Source: JAYEHK01 sp034659475 (GTDB taxonomy: Bacteria; Bacillota; Syntrophomonadia; Syntrophomonadales; Syntrophomonadaceae). From it: DNA of 60,326 nucleotides. Numbering within the stretch: the stretch's first letter is position 1; every line of letters starts with the position of its first letter. The stretch is taken from positions 1 through 60,326 of the forward strand of contig JAYEHK010000024.1 of assembly GCA_034659475.1 (NCBI GenBank). The letters are read 5' to 3'. The position numbers and the translations under genes are program-made. Below the pieces are notes generated by a model, which was not told where the DNA came from, ran no database searches, and saw nothing but the letters and a program-made list of their open reading frames with translations. Below are positions 43,238 through 53,138 of this stretch, piece after piece.

Positions 43238-44947
43238 CTATTTATTGAGCTGCAGAAACTCCATAACCGTCTTCACAACATCTTCCACGGCAATCAGTTC
43301 TGTCTCACTCTCATTTCTTTTCTTCATCTCCACCTTATTTTCCTTCAAGGATTTAGGACCAATATTAATTCGCAGTGGAATCCCTATCAAATCCGCATCC
43401 TTAAACTTCACACCGGCCCTTTCGTCGCGATCATCTAAAATAACCTCAACGCCTTTTGCAAGGAACTCCTGATATAATTCTTCCGCCACAGACATTTGCT
43501 CCTCTTTTGTCACGTTTACAGGAACAATAATAACCTGATAGGGTGCTATAGGAAGAGGCCAGATAATCCCATTCTCATCATAGTTTTGTTCTACAGCTGC
43601 AGCCATTGTTCTTGAAACCCCGATGCCATAACATCCCATTACCATGGGTTTATCTTCACCATTAGGATCCCTGAATACGGCCCCCATAGCATCCGAGTAT
43701 TTGGTTCCCAGTTTGAAAATATGCCCTACTTCTACCCCTCTGATCTCTTTTAACATACCGCCACAGACTGGGCAAGTGTCACCTGCTACAGCATTTCGCA
43801 GATCGAGCACAGCCGTAGCTGTAAAGTCTCTTCCATGATTGACATTCGTATAATGATAATCATCTTCGTTGACACCACAGGTAAAGTTTAGCATCACGGT
43901 TACTTCCATGTCCATATAGATTTTAACCGGCAGGCCAATCGGACCCAGTGACCCAAAGCCAGCTCCACATTTTTCTCGCACCGTACCTTCATCCGCCATA
44001 AAGAGTTCTTCGGCTTCCAGCACATGTTGCAGTTTAAATTCATTTAATTCCCTGTCTCCCCGCAGAACCACCGCAATCAATTCTCCATCGGCCATGTACA
44101 TCAAGGTTTTCACCTGCTCTGTTTTTGGTTTTCCCAAAAACTCAACCAGGTCCTGAATAGTACGTTGTCCAAGTGTATGTATCTTCTCTAACTCCAGCAC
44201 AGGGACTTCTGCCTCGTTTTCCTCGGGAAGAACGCACCTTGCTTTTTCCACATTGGCAGCATAGGAACAGCTGTCACAGTACACGATCACCGATTCACCT
44301 GTTTCCGCCAGCACCATAAACTCATGGCTCTCGTTCCCGCCGATAGCACCACTGTCCGCCTCTACCACACGGAAATCAAGTCCCAAACGTCCGTAAATCG
44401 CCTGGTAAGCATTAAACATCTTCTTATAGGAGATATCCAGTCCTTCCTCATCAACATCAAAGGAATACAGATCTTTCATAATGAATTCTCTACTCCGCAT
44501 CAGCCCAAATCGCGGTCTGATTTCGTCTCGATATTTGTTCTGAATTTGATACAGCATCAAAGGAAGATCACGATAGGATTGAACATCTCCATCTACCAAG
44601 TTGGTGATAATCTCCTCATGGGTAGGACCCAGCGCAAAATAGTGATCATGCCGATCTTTAACGCGAAACATTTCATCACCATATACAGACCAACGGCCGG
44701 ATTCTTCCCACATTTCTTTCGGTTGAATAATAGGCATAAGAATCTCTTGTCCACCTGCCCGGTCCATCTCTTCTCGAACGATGTTTTCAATCTTTCTCAA
44801 CACTTTTTTGGCCAGTGGTAAATAACTATATACACCCGCTGTTGTTTTTCTGATAAAACCAGCCCGCAGCAACAACTGATGACTGATGATCTCTGCTTCG
44901 CTGGGGACCTCTCTTAATGTTGGATAAAATAATTGCGATGCTCTCAA
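43238..44947 (-). CDS. proS: Prolyl-tRNA synthetase
   Basis: 569 residues, bacterial-type ProRS. Class II motifs are visible: motif 2 FRDEIRPRFGLMRSREFIMKD-like (KYRDEIRPRFG), motif 3 GCYGIGVSRTMAA. The editing (INS) domain lies between motifs 2 and 3 (res ~225-405) and should clear misacylated alanine. The anticodon-binding domain is C-terminal. I start at TTG 44947, 8 nt after AAGGAGG; the longer frame would overlap ispG. No T-box leader can fit, as ispG ends 14 bp upstream. Confidence 0.96.
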   Translation of the reverse strand: MRASQLFYPTLREVPSEAEIISHQLLLRAGFIRKTTAGVYSYLPLAKKVLRKIENIVREEMDRAGGQEILMPIIQPKEMWEESGRWSVYGDEMFRVKDRHDHYFALGPTHEEIITNLVDGDVQSYRDLPLMLYQIQNKYRDEIRPRFGLMRSREFIMKDLYSFDVDEEGLDISYKKMFNAYQAIYGRLGLDFRVVEADSGAIGGNESHEFMVLAETGESVIVYCDSCSYAANVEKARCVLPEENEAEVPVLELEKIHTLGQRTIQDLVEFLGKPKTEQVKTLMYMADGELIAVVLRGDRELNEFKLQHVLEAEELFMADEGTVREKCGAGFGSLGPIGLPVKIYMDMEVTVMLNFTCGVNEDDYHYTNVNHGRDFTATAVLDLRNAVAGDTCPVCGGMLKEIRGVEVGHIFKLGTKYSDAMGAVFRDPNGEDKPMVMGCYGIGVSRTMAAAVEQNYDENGIIWPLPIAPYQVIIVPVNVTKEEQMSVAEELYQEFLAKGVEVILDDRDERAGVKFKDADLIGIPLRINIGPKSLKENKVEMKKRNESETELIAVEDVVKTVMEFLQLNK

Positions 44948-44960
44948 CGCTAAAACCTCC

Positions 44961-46016
44961 TTACGATTTGCATATCTTCTCAATCTCATGCATTAATTCA
45001 TCAACCATTTGATCCTGGGGAACCTTTTTTATAATCTCACCCTTACGAAAGAGCAATCCGAATCCTCTTCCGCCAGCGATTCCTACATCTGCATCCCTGG
45101 CCTCACCCGGTCCATTTACAACACATCCCATGACAGCAACTTTTAGAGGCTGCTTGATATGACGAATTTTTCGATCAATCTGTTCAGCCGTTTCAATCAG
45201 GTTAATCTCACATCGACCACAGGTCGGACACGATACTAATTCAACGCCATTTTGTCTTAGATTTAGATTCCTTAATATTTCATACCCGGCCCATACCTCT
45301 TCAACCGGATCAGCAGTCAGAGAAACCCGAATCGTATCACCAATCCCATCAGCCAGTAACATTCCCATTCCCATGGCTGACTTAATCAGCGCTCTGTCTT
45401 TCGTTCCTGCCTCTGTGACCCCTATATGAAGGGGATAGTCCACTTTCTCTGCAATCATCGTATAGGCCTCAACCGTCAGAGGCACCGAGGACGCTTTTAT
45501 AGAAATTTTGATATCTGTAAAAGCCATGTCTTCCAATATTTTTACATGGTTCATAGCACTCTCTACCATAGCTTCTTTACAAATCCCGCCATACTTTTGC
45601 AAAAGGCCCTTCTCGAGAGAACCCCCATTGACGCCAATGCGAATGGGAATATTATAGTCTTTACATGCTTTAACCACTTCACGCACCTTGCTGGTATTGC
45701 CTATATTCCCCGGATTGATGCGCAGACCATCTACGCCGCCTTCTATACTTTTTAGGGCTAGTTTATAGTCAAAATGAATATCTGCCACCAGCGGAACCCT
45801 GCTGTTCTCTTTGATTCTTTTTATCGCTTCGGCTGCTTCATCATCAACCACTGCCAGTCTAACAATTTCACACCCGGCCTCTGTTAAACGATCAATCTGT
45901 TCCAATGTTGCCCGTATATCCCTTGTATCAGTGGTAGTCATAGACTGCACACTTATAGGGTTGTCCCCTCCAATGGCACAGGAACCAATATGAATAACTT
46001 TACTCTTTCGTCTCAT
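44961..46016 (-). CDS. ispG: 4-hydroxy-3-methylbut-2-en-1-yl diphosphate synthase
   Basis: 351 residues; the penultimate enzyme of the MEP isoprenoid pathway, a [4Fe-4S] protein. The TIM-barrel half has IGGDNPISVQSMTTTDTRD and VPLVADIHFDY. The C-terminal half has cluster cysteines in CPTCGRCEI and GCVVNGPGE. It lies after rseP and before proS, and with dxr in the same run provides two steps of one pathway. Confidence 0.97.
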   Translation of the reverse strand: MRRKSKVIHIGSCAIGGDNPISVQSMTTTDTRDIRATLEQIDRLTEAGCEIVRLAVVDDEAAEAIKRIKENSRVPLVADIHFDYKLALKSIEGGVDGLRINPGNIGNTSKVREVVKACKDYNIPIRIGVNGGSLEKGLLQKYGGICKEAMVESAMNHVKILEDMAFTDIKISIKASSVPLTVEAYTMIAEKVDYPLHIGVTEAGTKDRALIKSAMGMGMLLADGIGDTIRVSLTADPVEEVWAGYEILRNLNLRQNGVELVSCPTCGRCEINLIETAEQIDRKIRHIKQPLKVAVMGCVVNGPGEARDADVGIAGGRGFGLLFRKGEIIKKVPQDQMVDELMHEIEKICKS

Positions 46017-46021
46017 AGTAT

Positions 46022-47053
46022 CTACCCCCTTATCAGACGCAGGATATCATTGTAGGTTGCAAAAACAATTAATGCCATTAAAAATAAAAAGCCAAACCAG
46101 TGTATCATGCCCTCTTTTTCGGGATTTAGAGGCCTTCTGCGCACCAACTCAACAATGGCAAATACAATCCTTGAACCATCCAGAGCTGGAATAGGCAAAA
46201 GATTAAGTATACCCAGGTTAATACTTAAAAACGCTGTAAAGTTAAGCAGATAAACCAATCCACCTCTTGCAGCTTCACCAACCATTGATGCAATCCCTAC
46301 TGGTCCTGCCAGGTCTGAAGAAGAAACTGCCCCTGAAAACATCATTCCCAGACCGCTCAACAATAACATTGTCATCTGATAGGTCTGAATAAATCCGTAT
46401 TTAATTGAATTTAAGATATTCTGTTTTTCAAATTCAACCTTACTATATACCCCTATCATTGGTATACCAGATGTTTCATTTACGATCGGTTTAAGCGCCA
46501 GGTCCTTTTCTATCCCATCACGATTAATAGTAATCGTAATCTCTTCACCAGATGTTTGCTGGCGAATCATGGTGACGAATTCTTCCCAGGTCCCTACGTT
46601 TGTACTATCCACCGCCATAATACGATCACCTGATTGAAGACCAGCTAACTCGGCCGGTTTACCCGGTAACACTTCTCCAATCACTGCTTCGTCAATCGGT
46701 TGTGCCACCCCAATAACAGCAAAACTGTAAATAAAGATGAAGATCGCCGCAACAAAATTCATAAATGGTCCGGCGAACGCCACCCTAATCTTTTCTAATG
46801 GTGTTCGCGCACTAAAACCATTCGGATCTTCCATATCCCCAGGTTCTTCTCCCGCCATCCGGACATAGCCACCCAATGGAATTAATCGCAAAGAATACTC
46901 TACACCATTGTATTTAGTCGAATACAGCTTATATCCAAAACCAAGACTAAATTCGTAAACAGGAATACCTATTCTTCTTGCCACTCTAAAATGGCCCCAT
47001 TCATGCACCAGAATAAGCACGGCAATGACAAGAAGGGTTAATAGAACTGTCAT
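46022..47053 (-). CDS. rseP: Site-2 intramembrane zinc metalloprotease RseP
   Basis: 343 residues. The metal site is HEWGH (res 17-21) in the first membrane segment; the third ligand is Asp in PALDGSRI near residue ~290. One PDZ domain lies in between (PAELAGLQSGDRIMAVD). RseP cleaves membrane-bound anti-sigma factors and signal-peptide remnants; in Bacillus (RasP/YluC) it acts on RsiW and FtsL. Its ATG overlaps the dxr stop by 4 bp. Confidence 0.95.
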   Translation of the reverse strand: MTVLLTLLVIAVLILVHEWGHFRVARRIGIPVYEFSLGFGYKLYSTKYNGVEYSLRLIPLGGYVRMAGEEPGDMEDPNGFSARTPLEKIRVAFAGPFMNFVAAIFIFIYSFAVIGVAQPIDEAVIGEVLPGKPAELAGLQSGDRIMAVDSTNVGTWEEFVTMIRQQTSGEEITITINRDGIEKDLALKPIVNETSGIPMIGVYSKVEFEKQNILNSIKYGFIQTYQMTMLLLSGLGMMFSGAVSSSDLAGPVGIASMVGEAARGGLVYLLNFTAFLSINLGILNLLPIPALDGSRIVFAIVELVRRRPLNPEKEGMIHWFGFLFLMALIVFATYNDILRLIRG

Positions 47054-48213
47054 AAGTTGTTCTCCTTTCTCACAAGTTCATCGCAGGCATTCCTGGCCCA
47101 CAGATCAGCATCAAAAATTTCTTCCAGACAGGGTTGATGAACCTGCTCATGCCTGTTCATCACTTCTTCTGTTATTCTCGGTATATCAACAAACGAAATT
47201 CGTCGCTCCAAAAAGCGATGAACCGCAATTTCATTAGCAGCATTCATTACAGCCGGCATCGTACCTCCCATTTTTCCTGCCTCTATTGCAATCCGAAAAG
47301 CTGGGAAACGTTCAGGATCTGGTTTTTCAAAATGGATCGCTCCTAATTTATAAAAATCGAGTGTTTTGGCCGGTGAATGCAGACGTTCAGGATAGGTCAA
47401 AGCATATTGTATCGGAATTCTCATATCAGGACTCCCCAGATGTCCGATAAAAGATCCATCAACAAATTCAACCATGGAGTGAATAACACTTTCACATTGA
47501 ATAACAACCTTAATCTGTTCATAATCATGGTTGAAAAGATGATGAGCCTCAATGACTTCCAGTCCCTTATTCATCATGGTAGCCGAGTCAATGGTAATCT
47601 TTTGTCCCATCGCCCAATTAGGATGTTTCAGTGCCATCTCCAACGATACCTTTTGCATTTCTTCCGTTGAATAATCGCGAAAAGGTCCACCCGAGGCCGT
47701 TAACCAGATATTATTAAGGTGTTTACCACCCTCCATGCATTGAAACACTGCAGAGTGCTCGCTATCCACTGGGATGATACAGCTGTCACTTTCTTCCAAA
47801 GCTTGCATCACAATATCCCCTGCAGCTACCAGGGTTTCTTTGTTCGCAAGTGCAACCCTCTTACCCGCGCGAATCGCTGCGAGCGTTGGTTTTATTCCAA
47901 CTGCACCACTCACCGCGATAAGAATCACGTCAGCCTCTTCCATTGATGCGAGTTGACACATTCCCTCAACGTCGGCACAACACATTATATTTTTGCCAAC
48001 CGCTTCTCTGCATTGATGATATTGATTTTCTCCAATACATACAGCTTTAGGCTCATACTTCTGAACCTGTGATAATAATTTTGTCAGGTTATTCCCAGCC
48101 GCTAATCCTACCACCTTAAATCGATCAGGGTGTTGCTCGACAACCTGCAGTGCTTGTTCTCCAATGGATCCAGTGGATCCTAATATAACCAGATTGCTGC
48201 TTTGATTAGTCAC
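47050..48213 (-). CDS. dxr: 1-deoxy-D-xylulose 5-phosphate reductoisomerase
   Basis: 387 residues from GTG 48213, 7 nt after GGAGG. The NADPH fold begins LVILGSTGSIGEQAL, then ANKETLVAAG and the metal/substrate segment VDSEHSAVFQC, DSATMMNKGLEVIEAH. It makes MEP from DXP, the committed MEP-pathway step, and is the target of fosmidomycin. The longer frame would overlap the YtvI-like gene by more. Confidence 0.97.
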   Translation of the reverse strand: MTNQSSNLVILGSTGSIGEQALQVVEQHPDRFKVVGLAAGNNLTKLLSQVQKYEPKAVCIGENQYHQCREAVGKNIMCCADVEGMCQLASMEEADVILIAVSGAVGIKPTLAAIRAGKRVALANKETLVAAGDIVMQALEESDSCIIPVDSEHSAVFQCMEGGKHLNNIWLTASGGPFRDYSTEEMQKVSLEMALKHPNWAMGQKITIDSATMMNKGLEVIEAHHLFNHDYEQIKVVIQCESVIHSMVEFVDGSFIGHLGSPDMRIPIQYALTYPERLHSPAKTLDFYKLGAIHFEKPDPERFPAFRIAIEAGKMGGTMPAVMNAANEIAVHRFLERRISFVDIPRITEEVMNRHEQVHQPCLEEIFDADLWARNACDELVRKENNL

Positions 48214-49336
48214 ATTTTTTCCTCCAATCAAATCGATCAAAAATTCCGGCCCGATAACCTGCTATAAAGATAACAACAATGACCGGTCCTAATATCATTC
48301 CAATCAATCCCCCCAGTTGTAAACCAACATAAAGTGAAATCAAAGTGCCCAAGGGATGCAGTCCAATGTTATCACCAACAATTTTAGGTTCTAAAAATTG
48401 ACGTACAACAGAAATAAGAAGATAAACGATAATAAGGCTCACACCCATGGCTGTTTCACCTGAAATAAACTCCCAGATAATCCAGGGTATAAAAATCGTT
48501 CCCGGTCCAAGAACAGGCAAAATGTCAGCCATCCCCACCAGTATCCCAATGGTTAAAATATATTTAACCCCCAGAATCTTTAAAGAGACTAGCGTTATGA
48601 TTGTCGTAATTGAAATTAAAATAAAATAAGCCTTTAAGAAACCTGTTAATGCCTTCAGCAGTTCCTCAATGACGCCTTTTCCTTTTATCCTTACCTGAGC
48701 AGGGAAAATATCAGAAATATATCGACTAAGCACAGCCCGATCTTTCATAATAAAAAAGGACGCAATCGTTACGATAATTAGAAAAACCAACAAACCAGGT
48801 AAAATTGTAAAAATCTGTACTAATCCATTAATCAAATTATTCATCAGATCCTGCGCAACTAATAACGCTTTTTTTAGTGCTTCCTGTATCGTGCCTTCAA
48901 CCTGCGGAGGAATATCCAACCGGAGGAAAAACAACTGTATATCACTCATTGACCCCATCACCTGATCAATCAACTGATCAGAGTGCGATAACACTAATCG
49001 ATAAAGTGCAGAAACCTCTCGAATAATGACCGACACCAGTAAAGAAACAAGATAAATAAACCCACCAATAACGAGAAGAAGACTCGTTATTACGGCCCAA
49101 TTCCGCTTCATTTTTAAATTACTTTCAAAAAAGCCCACGACTGGTTCCACTATAAGTGCAAGGATAAGTGCAATGGCAAACGGTAAGATTAATATCGGCA
49201 AACGAAGCAAAAAGTTTCCCATAATAGGAAATACATAAACAAATAATAAATATATTGATAATAACGCCAACACTAAAATGGTTATTTTGACAAGGCGTTT
49301 CAAACTTTGCTGAAGTTCAGGGTCCAAACTCTTCAC
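48206..49336 (-). CDS. AI-2E/PerM-family membrane protein, YtvI-like
   Basis: 376 residues with seven to eight predicted membrane segments. The pattern (a membrane-bound first half, a soluble amphipathic stretch at ~130-200 with SDIQLFFLRLDIPPQVEG, then LKAYFILISITTIITL and ILPVLGPGTIFIPW) matches the AI-2E transporter family, whose spore-formers' subgroup is YtvI. Substrate unknown; the AI-2 name should not be trusted. Ends 8 bp inside the dxr start. Confidence 0.85.
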   Translation of the reverse strand: MKSLDPELQQSLKRLVKITILVLALLSIYLLFVYVFPIMGNFLLRLPILILPFAIALILALIVEPVVGFFESNLKMKRNWAVITSLLLVIGGFIYLVSLLVSVIIREVSALYRLVLSHSDQLIDQVMGSMSDIQLFFLRLDIPPQVEGTIQEALKKALLVAQDLMNNLINGLVQIFTILPGLLVFLIIVTIASFFIMKDRAVLSRYISDIFPAQVRIKGKGVIEELLKALTGFLKAYFILISITTIITLVSLKILGVKYILTIGILVGMADILPVLGPGTIFIPWIIWEFISGETAMGVSLIIVYLLISVVRQFLEPKIVGDNIGLHPLGTLISLYVGLQLGGLIGMILGPVIVVIFIAGYRAGIFDRFDWRKKCD

Positions 49337-49404
49337 CTCTAACTTTAGAAATTTCTAGTCGTATACAATTCCTACAGATCCTGTTTTCCGAGCTGTAACG
49401 ATCG

Positions 49405-50190
49405 TTAGATTAACATAAACCGAATAAAGGAATAAAGTACCGGAACAACCAGAATAAAACTGTCAAAACGATCCAGAACTCCGCCATGTCCCGGAATAAT
49501 ATGGCCAGCGTCTTTTACTCCACAAAAACGCTTAATGGCAGAAATAAATAAATCACCGAATTGAGCAACTGCACTAACTAAAAATGCAAGTATTAAAACA
49601 TATGCAAGATTGCTCGTTCCCATTTCATAAAAATAACTGAAAACCAGAGCCGTAATAATTGTAAGAATAATGCCACCCATAGAGCCCTCCCAGGTTTTAT
49701 TGGGACTGAGTTGAGCCGTCATTTTTCGTTTTCCCCATAGTTTACCAAATAAGTATCCCCCGACATCTGTACTCCACGTAAGTAAAAAACATAAAAGAAT
49801 GTAGCTAAATGATTTTTCAAAATCAGCCATTAGTATCGCAAATCCTAAAAGATAACCAATATACACTGTACCCATTAAACTAAATGCAAAATCCGCAATA
49901 TTGATCCTGGGATACTGAATAACTAAAAACACAATCATCAAAATAAAAGCAAGCAATAGATACAAAGAAACACTTCCTAGTTGCTGCCGAAAAAGAAGTA
50001 TAAGTAAAAGCAGATACGATGGTATCTCTATAGGATGGATATCATGATTCTTTAGCATCTTTAAATATTCATTTAACCCAACAACCCCCATTATACCAAA
50101 TAAAATATTCCAGTAGGGTTGTCCGAGATAGAGAACTCCCAGCAGTAAGGGAATGCCTATGACTGCTGTAACAATTCTTGTCTTTAACAT
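49405..50190 (-). CDS. cdsA: Phosphatidate cytidylyltransferase
   Basis: 261 residues, six to eight membrane segments; makes CDP-diacylglycerol, precursor of all anionic phospholipids and PE. The CDS signature lies in the C-terminal part (KRFCGVKDAGHIIPGHGGVLDRFDSF). I start at ATG 50190, preceded by AGGTGG 7 nt before it; the longer frame begins with TTG. It follows uppS by 11 bp. Confidence 0.95.
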   Translation of the reverse strand: MLKTRIVTAVIGIPLLLGVLYLGQPYWNILFGIMGVVGLNEYLKMLKNHDIHPIEIPSYLLLLILLFRQQLGSVSLYLLLAFILMIVFLVIQYPRINIADFAFSLMGTVYIGYLLGFAILMADFEKSFSYILLCFLLTWSTDVGGYLFGKLWGKRKMTAQLSPNKTWEGSMGGIILTIITALVFSYFYEMGTSNLAYVLILAFLVSAVAQFGDLFISAIKRFCGVKDAGHIIPGHGGVLDRFDSFILVVPVLYSFIRFMLI

Positions 50191-50201
50191 AAACAATCCA
50201 C

Positions 50202-50951
50202 CTATTCCTGGCTTAAACCGCCAAATCTTCTGTCTCTTTGCTGATATTCAAGCAGGCTTTGCCCCAGAATTTCTTTATCAAAATCCGGCCAGAGTGTATC
50301 CAATACAACCAGTTCGGTATAGGCAATCTGCCACAGCAAAAAATTACTTAACCGCATTTCGCCAGCCGTACGTATTAGCAAATCAGGATCTTTCATTTCT
50401 CCGGTATACAAATGCTGTGACACCATGTTTTCATCAATCTCTTCAGGCTTTAGCTTTCCGTTTTGAACACCTGTTGCAATGGTTTGAATCGCCTCTACAA
50501 TTTCCTTGCGAGATCCATAATTCAATGCAATATTAAAAACCATACCATGGTTATCCTTTGTCAGTTTAACGGCTTCTTCAATTTCCGCCTGACATTCCTT
50601 TGGAACCGCCAAATAGTCACCCAGGATCTGTATTCGAATGTTATTCTGATGCAGGTCATTTAATTCTTTATGTAAAAATTCCACTAGTAGTTTCATTAAA
50701 TAATCGACTTCTTCAATGGGCCTTTTCCAGTTTTCTGTGGAAAAAGCATACACTGTCAACATGCTGATATTTAGATCAACACAGGTTTCAACCGTTTTTC
50801 TTAGTGCAGTCATCCCTGCTCTATGTCCCAGCGTTCTCGGCATCAACCTTCTCTTAGCCCACCGACCATTTCCATCCATAATAATGGCTATATGTTGAGG
50901 CATCTTTGCGGGATCCAACTTTTGTAAAAATACGTTCTGCGTCTTTGCCAC
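50202..50951 (-). CDS. uppS: Isoprenyl transferase (undecaprenyl diphosphate synthase)
   Basis: 249 residues, cis-prenyltransferase. The signature AIIMDGNGRWAKRR (Asp near 27) and the FSTENWKRP and RTAGEMRLSNFLLWQIAYTEL segments are present. It builds the C55 lipid carrier for cell-wall synthesis. Order uppS-cdsA-dxr is shared with many bacteria. Confidence 0.96.
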   Translation of the reverse strand: MAKTQNVFLQKLDPAKMPQHIAIIMDGNGRWAKRRLMPRTLGHRAGMTALRKTVETCVDLNISMLTVYAFSTENWKRPIEEVDYLMKLLVEFLHKELNDLHQNNIRIQILGDYLAVPKECQAEIEEAVKLTKDNHGMVFNIALNYGSRKEIVEAIQTIATGVQNGKLKPEEIDENMVSQHLYTGEMKDPDLLIRTAGEMRLSNFLLWQIAYTELVVLDTLWPDFDKEILGQSLLEYQQRDRRFGGLSQE

Positions 50952-50996
50952 AATTCACCTTCTCTCGCAATTCGTAAAAATACTCTTTATTAGTAT

Positions 50997-51025
50997 AACA
51001 AAAACCCCCATAGGGGGGGTTTGTT
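50997..51025 (-). terminator. Terminator between frr and uppS
   Basis: On the minus strand AACAAACCCCC pairs with GGGGGTTTTTGTT around a short loop, with T-rich end. It lies 56 bp after frr and 46 bp before uppS. A moderately efficient terminator or attenuator in an otherwise continuous run. Confidence 0.65.
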
Positions 51026-51080
51026 ATTATTATAACCACACTATGATCCAAAATCCACTCATAATAAGCAGACGGATTAT

Positions 51081-51638
51081 TTAGACCGTCATGATATCCT
51101 TTTCCTTGGCCAGTAAAACAGTATCTATTTCTTTGATACGCTTATCCGTAAGTTTTTGAATATCATCAAGGCCTTTTTTGCTTTCATCCTCCGAGATCAA
51201 TTTTTCCTTTTCCCCGGATTTGATCATATCATTGGCTTCTCTTCTGATATTTCGAATGCCTACTTTACCCTCTTCAGCTTTTTTCTTGACAACCTTAACC
51301 ATATCTTTTCTGGTTTCTTCAGTTAACGCAGGAATAGCTATACGGATAACATTCCCATCGTTACTAGGATTAACACCAAGATCTGATTTCATAATACTTT
51401 TTTCAATCTCGGCGATACATGTTTTATCCCATGGCTGAATAACAAGAAGCCTTGCCTCTGGAGCATTGATATTGGCTAATTGATTTATTGGTGTTGGTTC
51501 TCCATAGTAATTAACCATTATTTTCTCAACCATCGCAGGGTTGGCTCGCCCTGCTCTAAGCGTGGCAAAATCGCCTGTCAGGTGTTCAATTGTTTTCTTC
51601 ATCCTGCTCTCGGCATCACTCATAATATCATTAACCAT
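51081..51638 (-). CDS. frr: Ribosome recycling factor
   Basis: 185 residues; releases ribosomes after termination with EF-G. Core reads HLTGDFATLRAGRANPAMVEKI and then VIQPWDKT..IEKSI, IPALTEETRKDMVK, GKVGIRNIRREAND. Start ATG 51638 has GGGAGG 8 nt upstream; length (185) is the family norm. Confidence 0.98.
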   Translation of the reverse strand: MVNDIMSDAESRMKKTIEHLTGDFATLRAGRANPAMVEKIMVNYYGEPTPINQLANINAPEARLLVIQPWDKTCIAEIEKSIMKSDLGVNPSNDGNVIRIAIPALTEETRKDMVKVVKKKAEEGKVGIRNIRREANDMIKSGEKEKLISEDESKKGLDDIQKLTDKRIKEIDTVLLAKEKDIMTV

Positions 51639-51642
51639 GATC

Positions 51643-52359
51643 TTACCTCCCTACATAGGTACCTATATTCTCTCCCATTACCACTTTTAGAATATTCCCC
51701 TCATCGGTCAAATTAAATACAATAATCGGTATATTATTGTCCATACATAACGATGCAGCAGTCGAATCCATAACTGCAAGCCCCTTATTAAGCACATCAA
51801 TATAGTCTAATTTTGCAAATTTTGTCGCTGTAGGATTGGTTACCGGATCTGCATCATACACACCATCAACTTTTTTAGCCATTAAGATCACTTCTGCTTC
51901 AATTTCCGCGGAACGCAGAGCAGCCGTGGTATCTGTTGAAAAATATGGATTACCCGTTCCAGCTGCAAAAATCACAACACGTCCCTTTTCCAGATGACGA
52001 ATTGCCCTGCGCCGTATATAAGGTTCAGCTACTTCTTTCATTTCAATCGCTGACATCACTCGGGTTCCCATACCTTCATTTTCCAGTGCATCCTGAAGAG
52101 CCAGTGCATTCATTACGGTAGCAAGCATCCCCATGTAGTCAGCCGTCGCCCGATCCATTCCTTTTGCACTTCCGGATACGCCTCTCCAGATATTTCCTCC
52201 CCCAACAACAATAGCTACTTCTACGCCCTTATTGACCACTTCAACTACTTGACAGGAAATAGAACTTAGCATCGAATGTTCGATTCCGTACCCTCTATCA
52301 CCAGCCAAGGCTTCTCCACTCAATTTTAGCACGATTCTTTTATAATTGGGATTCTCCAC
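51643..52359 (-). CDS. pyrH: UMP kinase
   Basis: 238 residues; phosphorylates UMP to UDP, hexameric. KRIVLKLSGEALAG (phosphate-binding start), GGGNIWRG and DGVYDADP segments are typical of the aspartokinase-fold bacterial UMP kinase. I start at GTG 52359, with AGGGGG 7 nt upstream, rather than the ATG two codons earlier that touches the ribosome site. It follows tsf by 38 bp. Confidence 0.97.
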   Translation of the reverse strand: MENPNYKRIVLKLSGEALAGDRGYGIEHSMLSSISCQVVEVVNKGVEVAIVVGGGNIWRGVSGSAKGMDRATADYMGMLATVMNALALQDALENEGMGTRVMSAIEMKEVAEPYIRRRAIRHLEKGRVVIFAAGTGNPYFSTDTTAALRSAEIEAEVILMAKKVDGVYDADPVTNPTATKFAKLDYIDVLNKGLAVMDSTAASLCMDNNIPIIVFNLTDEGNILKVVMGENIGTYVGR

Positions 52360-52397
52360 GAACATACCCCCTGAAGTTTTTTTGTCTATCGGTCGCT

Positions 52398-53048
52398 TTA
52401 CGCGTTGATTTGAGACATAACTTCCTGGGCAAAATCAACCTGTTCTTTTTCGATTCCTTCACCCACTTCATAACGAGCAAATCTGCGAATAGATATATTT
52501 TCTCCGATTTTTGCAATTGACTCATGAATCAATTCCTGAACAGATTTGTCCGGATCTTTAATATAGGCTTGTTCTAACAAACAATGTTCTTTATAGAACT
52601 TTTCAATCCGTCCTATAATCATCTTTTCAACAACCTTTTCAGGTTTTCCCTCTTCCAGAGCCTGTGCTTTCAGAACATCCCGTTCTCTTTGTACTACATC
52701 TTCCGGAACATTTTCTCTGGCAACGTATTCAGGATTGGTTGCGGCAATCTGCATGGCAATGTCATAAGCCAGTCCCTTGAACTGATCTGTTTTGCCGACA
52801 AAGTCAGTTTCGCAATTCACTTCAACCAGCACACCAATTCTTCCTCCACCATGAATATAAGAAATAACAACACCTTCGCTAGCTACCCTGCTGGCCTTTT
52901 TGGCAGCCTTGGCAAGCCCTTTGGTACGAAGTTCATCAATTGCTTTTTCTATATCTCCATCAGTAGCTGACAGAGCCTTCTTGCAATCCATCATTCCTAC
53001 TCCGGTTCTCTCACGTAATTCTTTTACAAGAGCAGCTGTAATTTCCAC
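52398..53048 (-). CDS. tsf: Elongation factor Ts
   Basis: 216 residues; recycles EF-Tu by exchanging GDP. The UBA-like start (AALVKELRERTGVGMMDCKKAL) is followed by KGLAKAAKKASRVASEG and the core CETDFVGKTDQF. The short form (about 216 residues instead of 280+) is normal for many Clostridia. GTG start with AGGAGG 7 nt before it. Confidence 0.97.
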   Translation of the reverse strand: MEITAALVKELRERTGVGMMDCKKALSATDGDIEKAIDELRTKGLAKAAKKASRVASEGVVISYIHGGGRIGVLVEVNCETDFVGKTDQFKGLAYDIAMQIAATNPEYVARENVPEDVVQRERDVLKAQALEEGKPEKVVEKMIIGRIEKFYKEHCLLEQAYIKDPDKSVQELIHESIAKIGENISIRRFARYEVGEGIEKEQVDFAQEVMSQINA

Positions 53049-53093
53049 TGAAAGACCTCCTCATTATCTTGTTTATGTAGTTTTACTGTTTCA

Positions 53094-53129
53094 AAAAAGG
53101 GGTGTACAGGAAAACCCGTTCACCCCTTT
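53094..53129 (-). terminator. Attenuator-like hairpin between rpsB and tsf
   Basis: On the minus strand AAAGGGGTG and CACCCCTTT pair around a 16-nt loop, followed by TTTTTTG. It starts about 10 bp after the rpsB stop. As tsf continues in the same direction, it probably limits readthrough, giving more S2 than EF-Ts. Confidence 0.75.
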
Positions 53130-53138
53130 AAAACATTC

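Noticed and set aside
43238..44990. T-box leader before proS
   Set aside because: ispG ends 14 bp before the proS start, leaving no room for a T-box.
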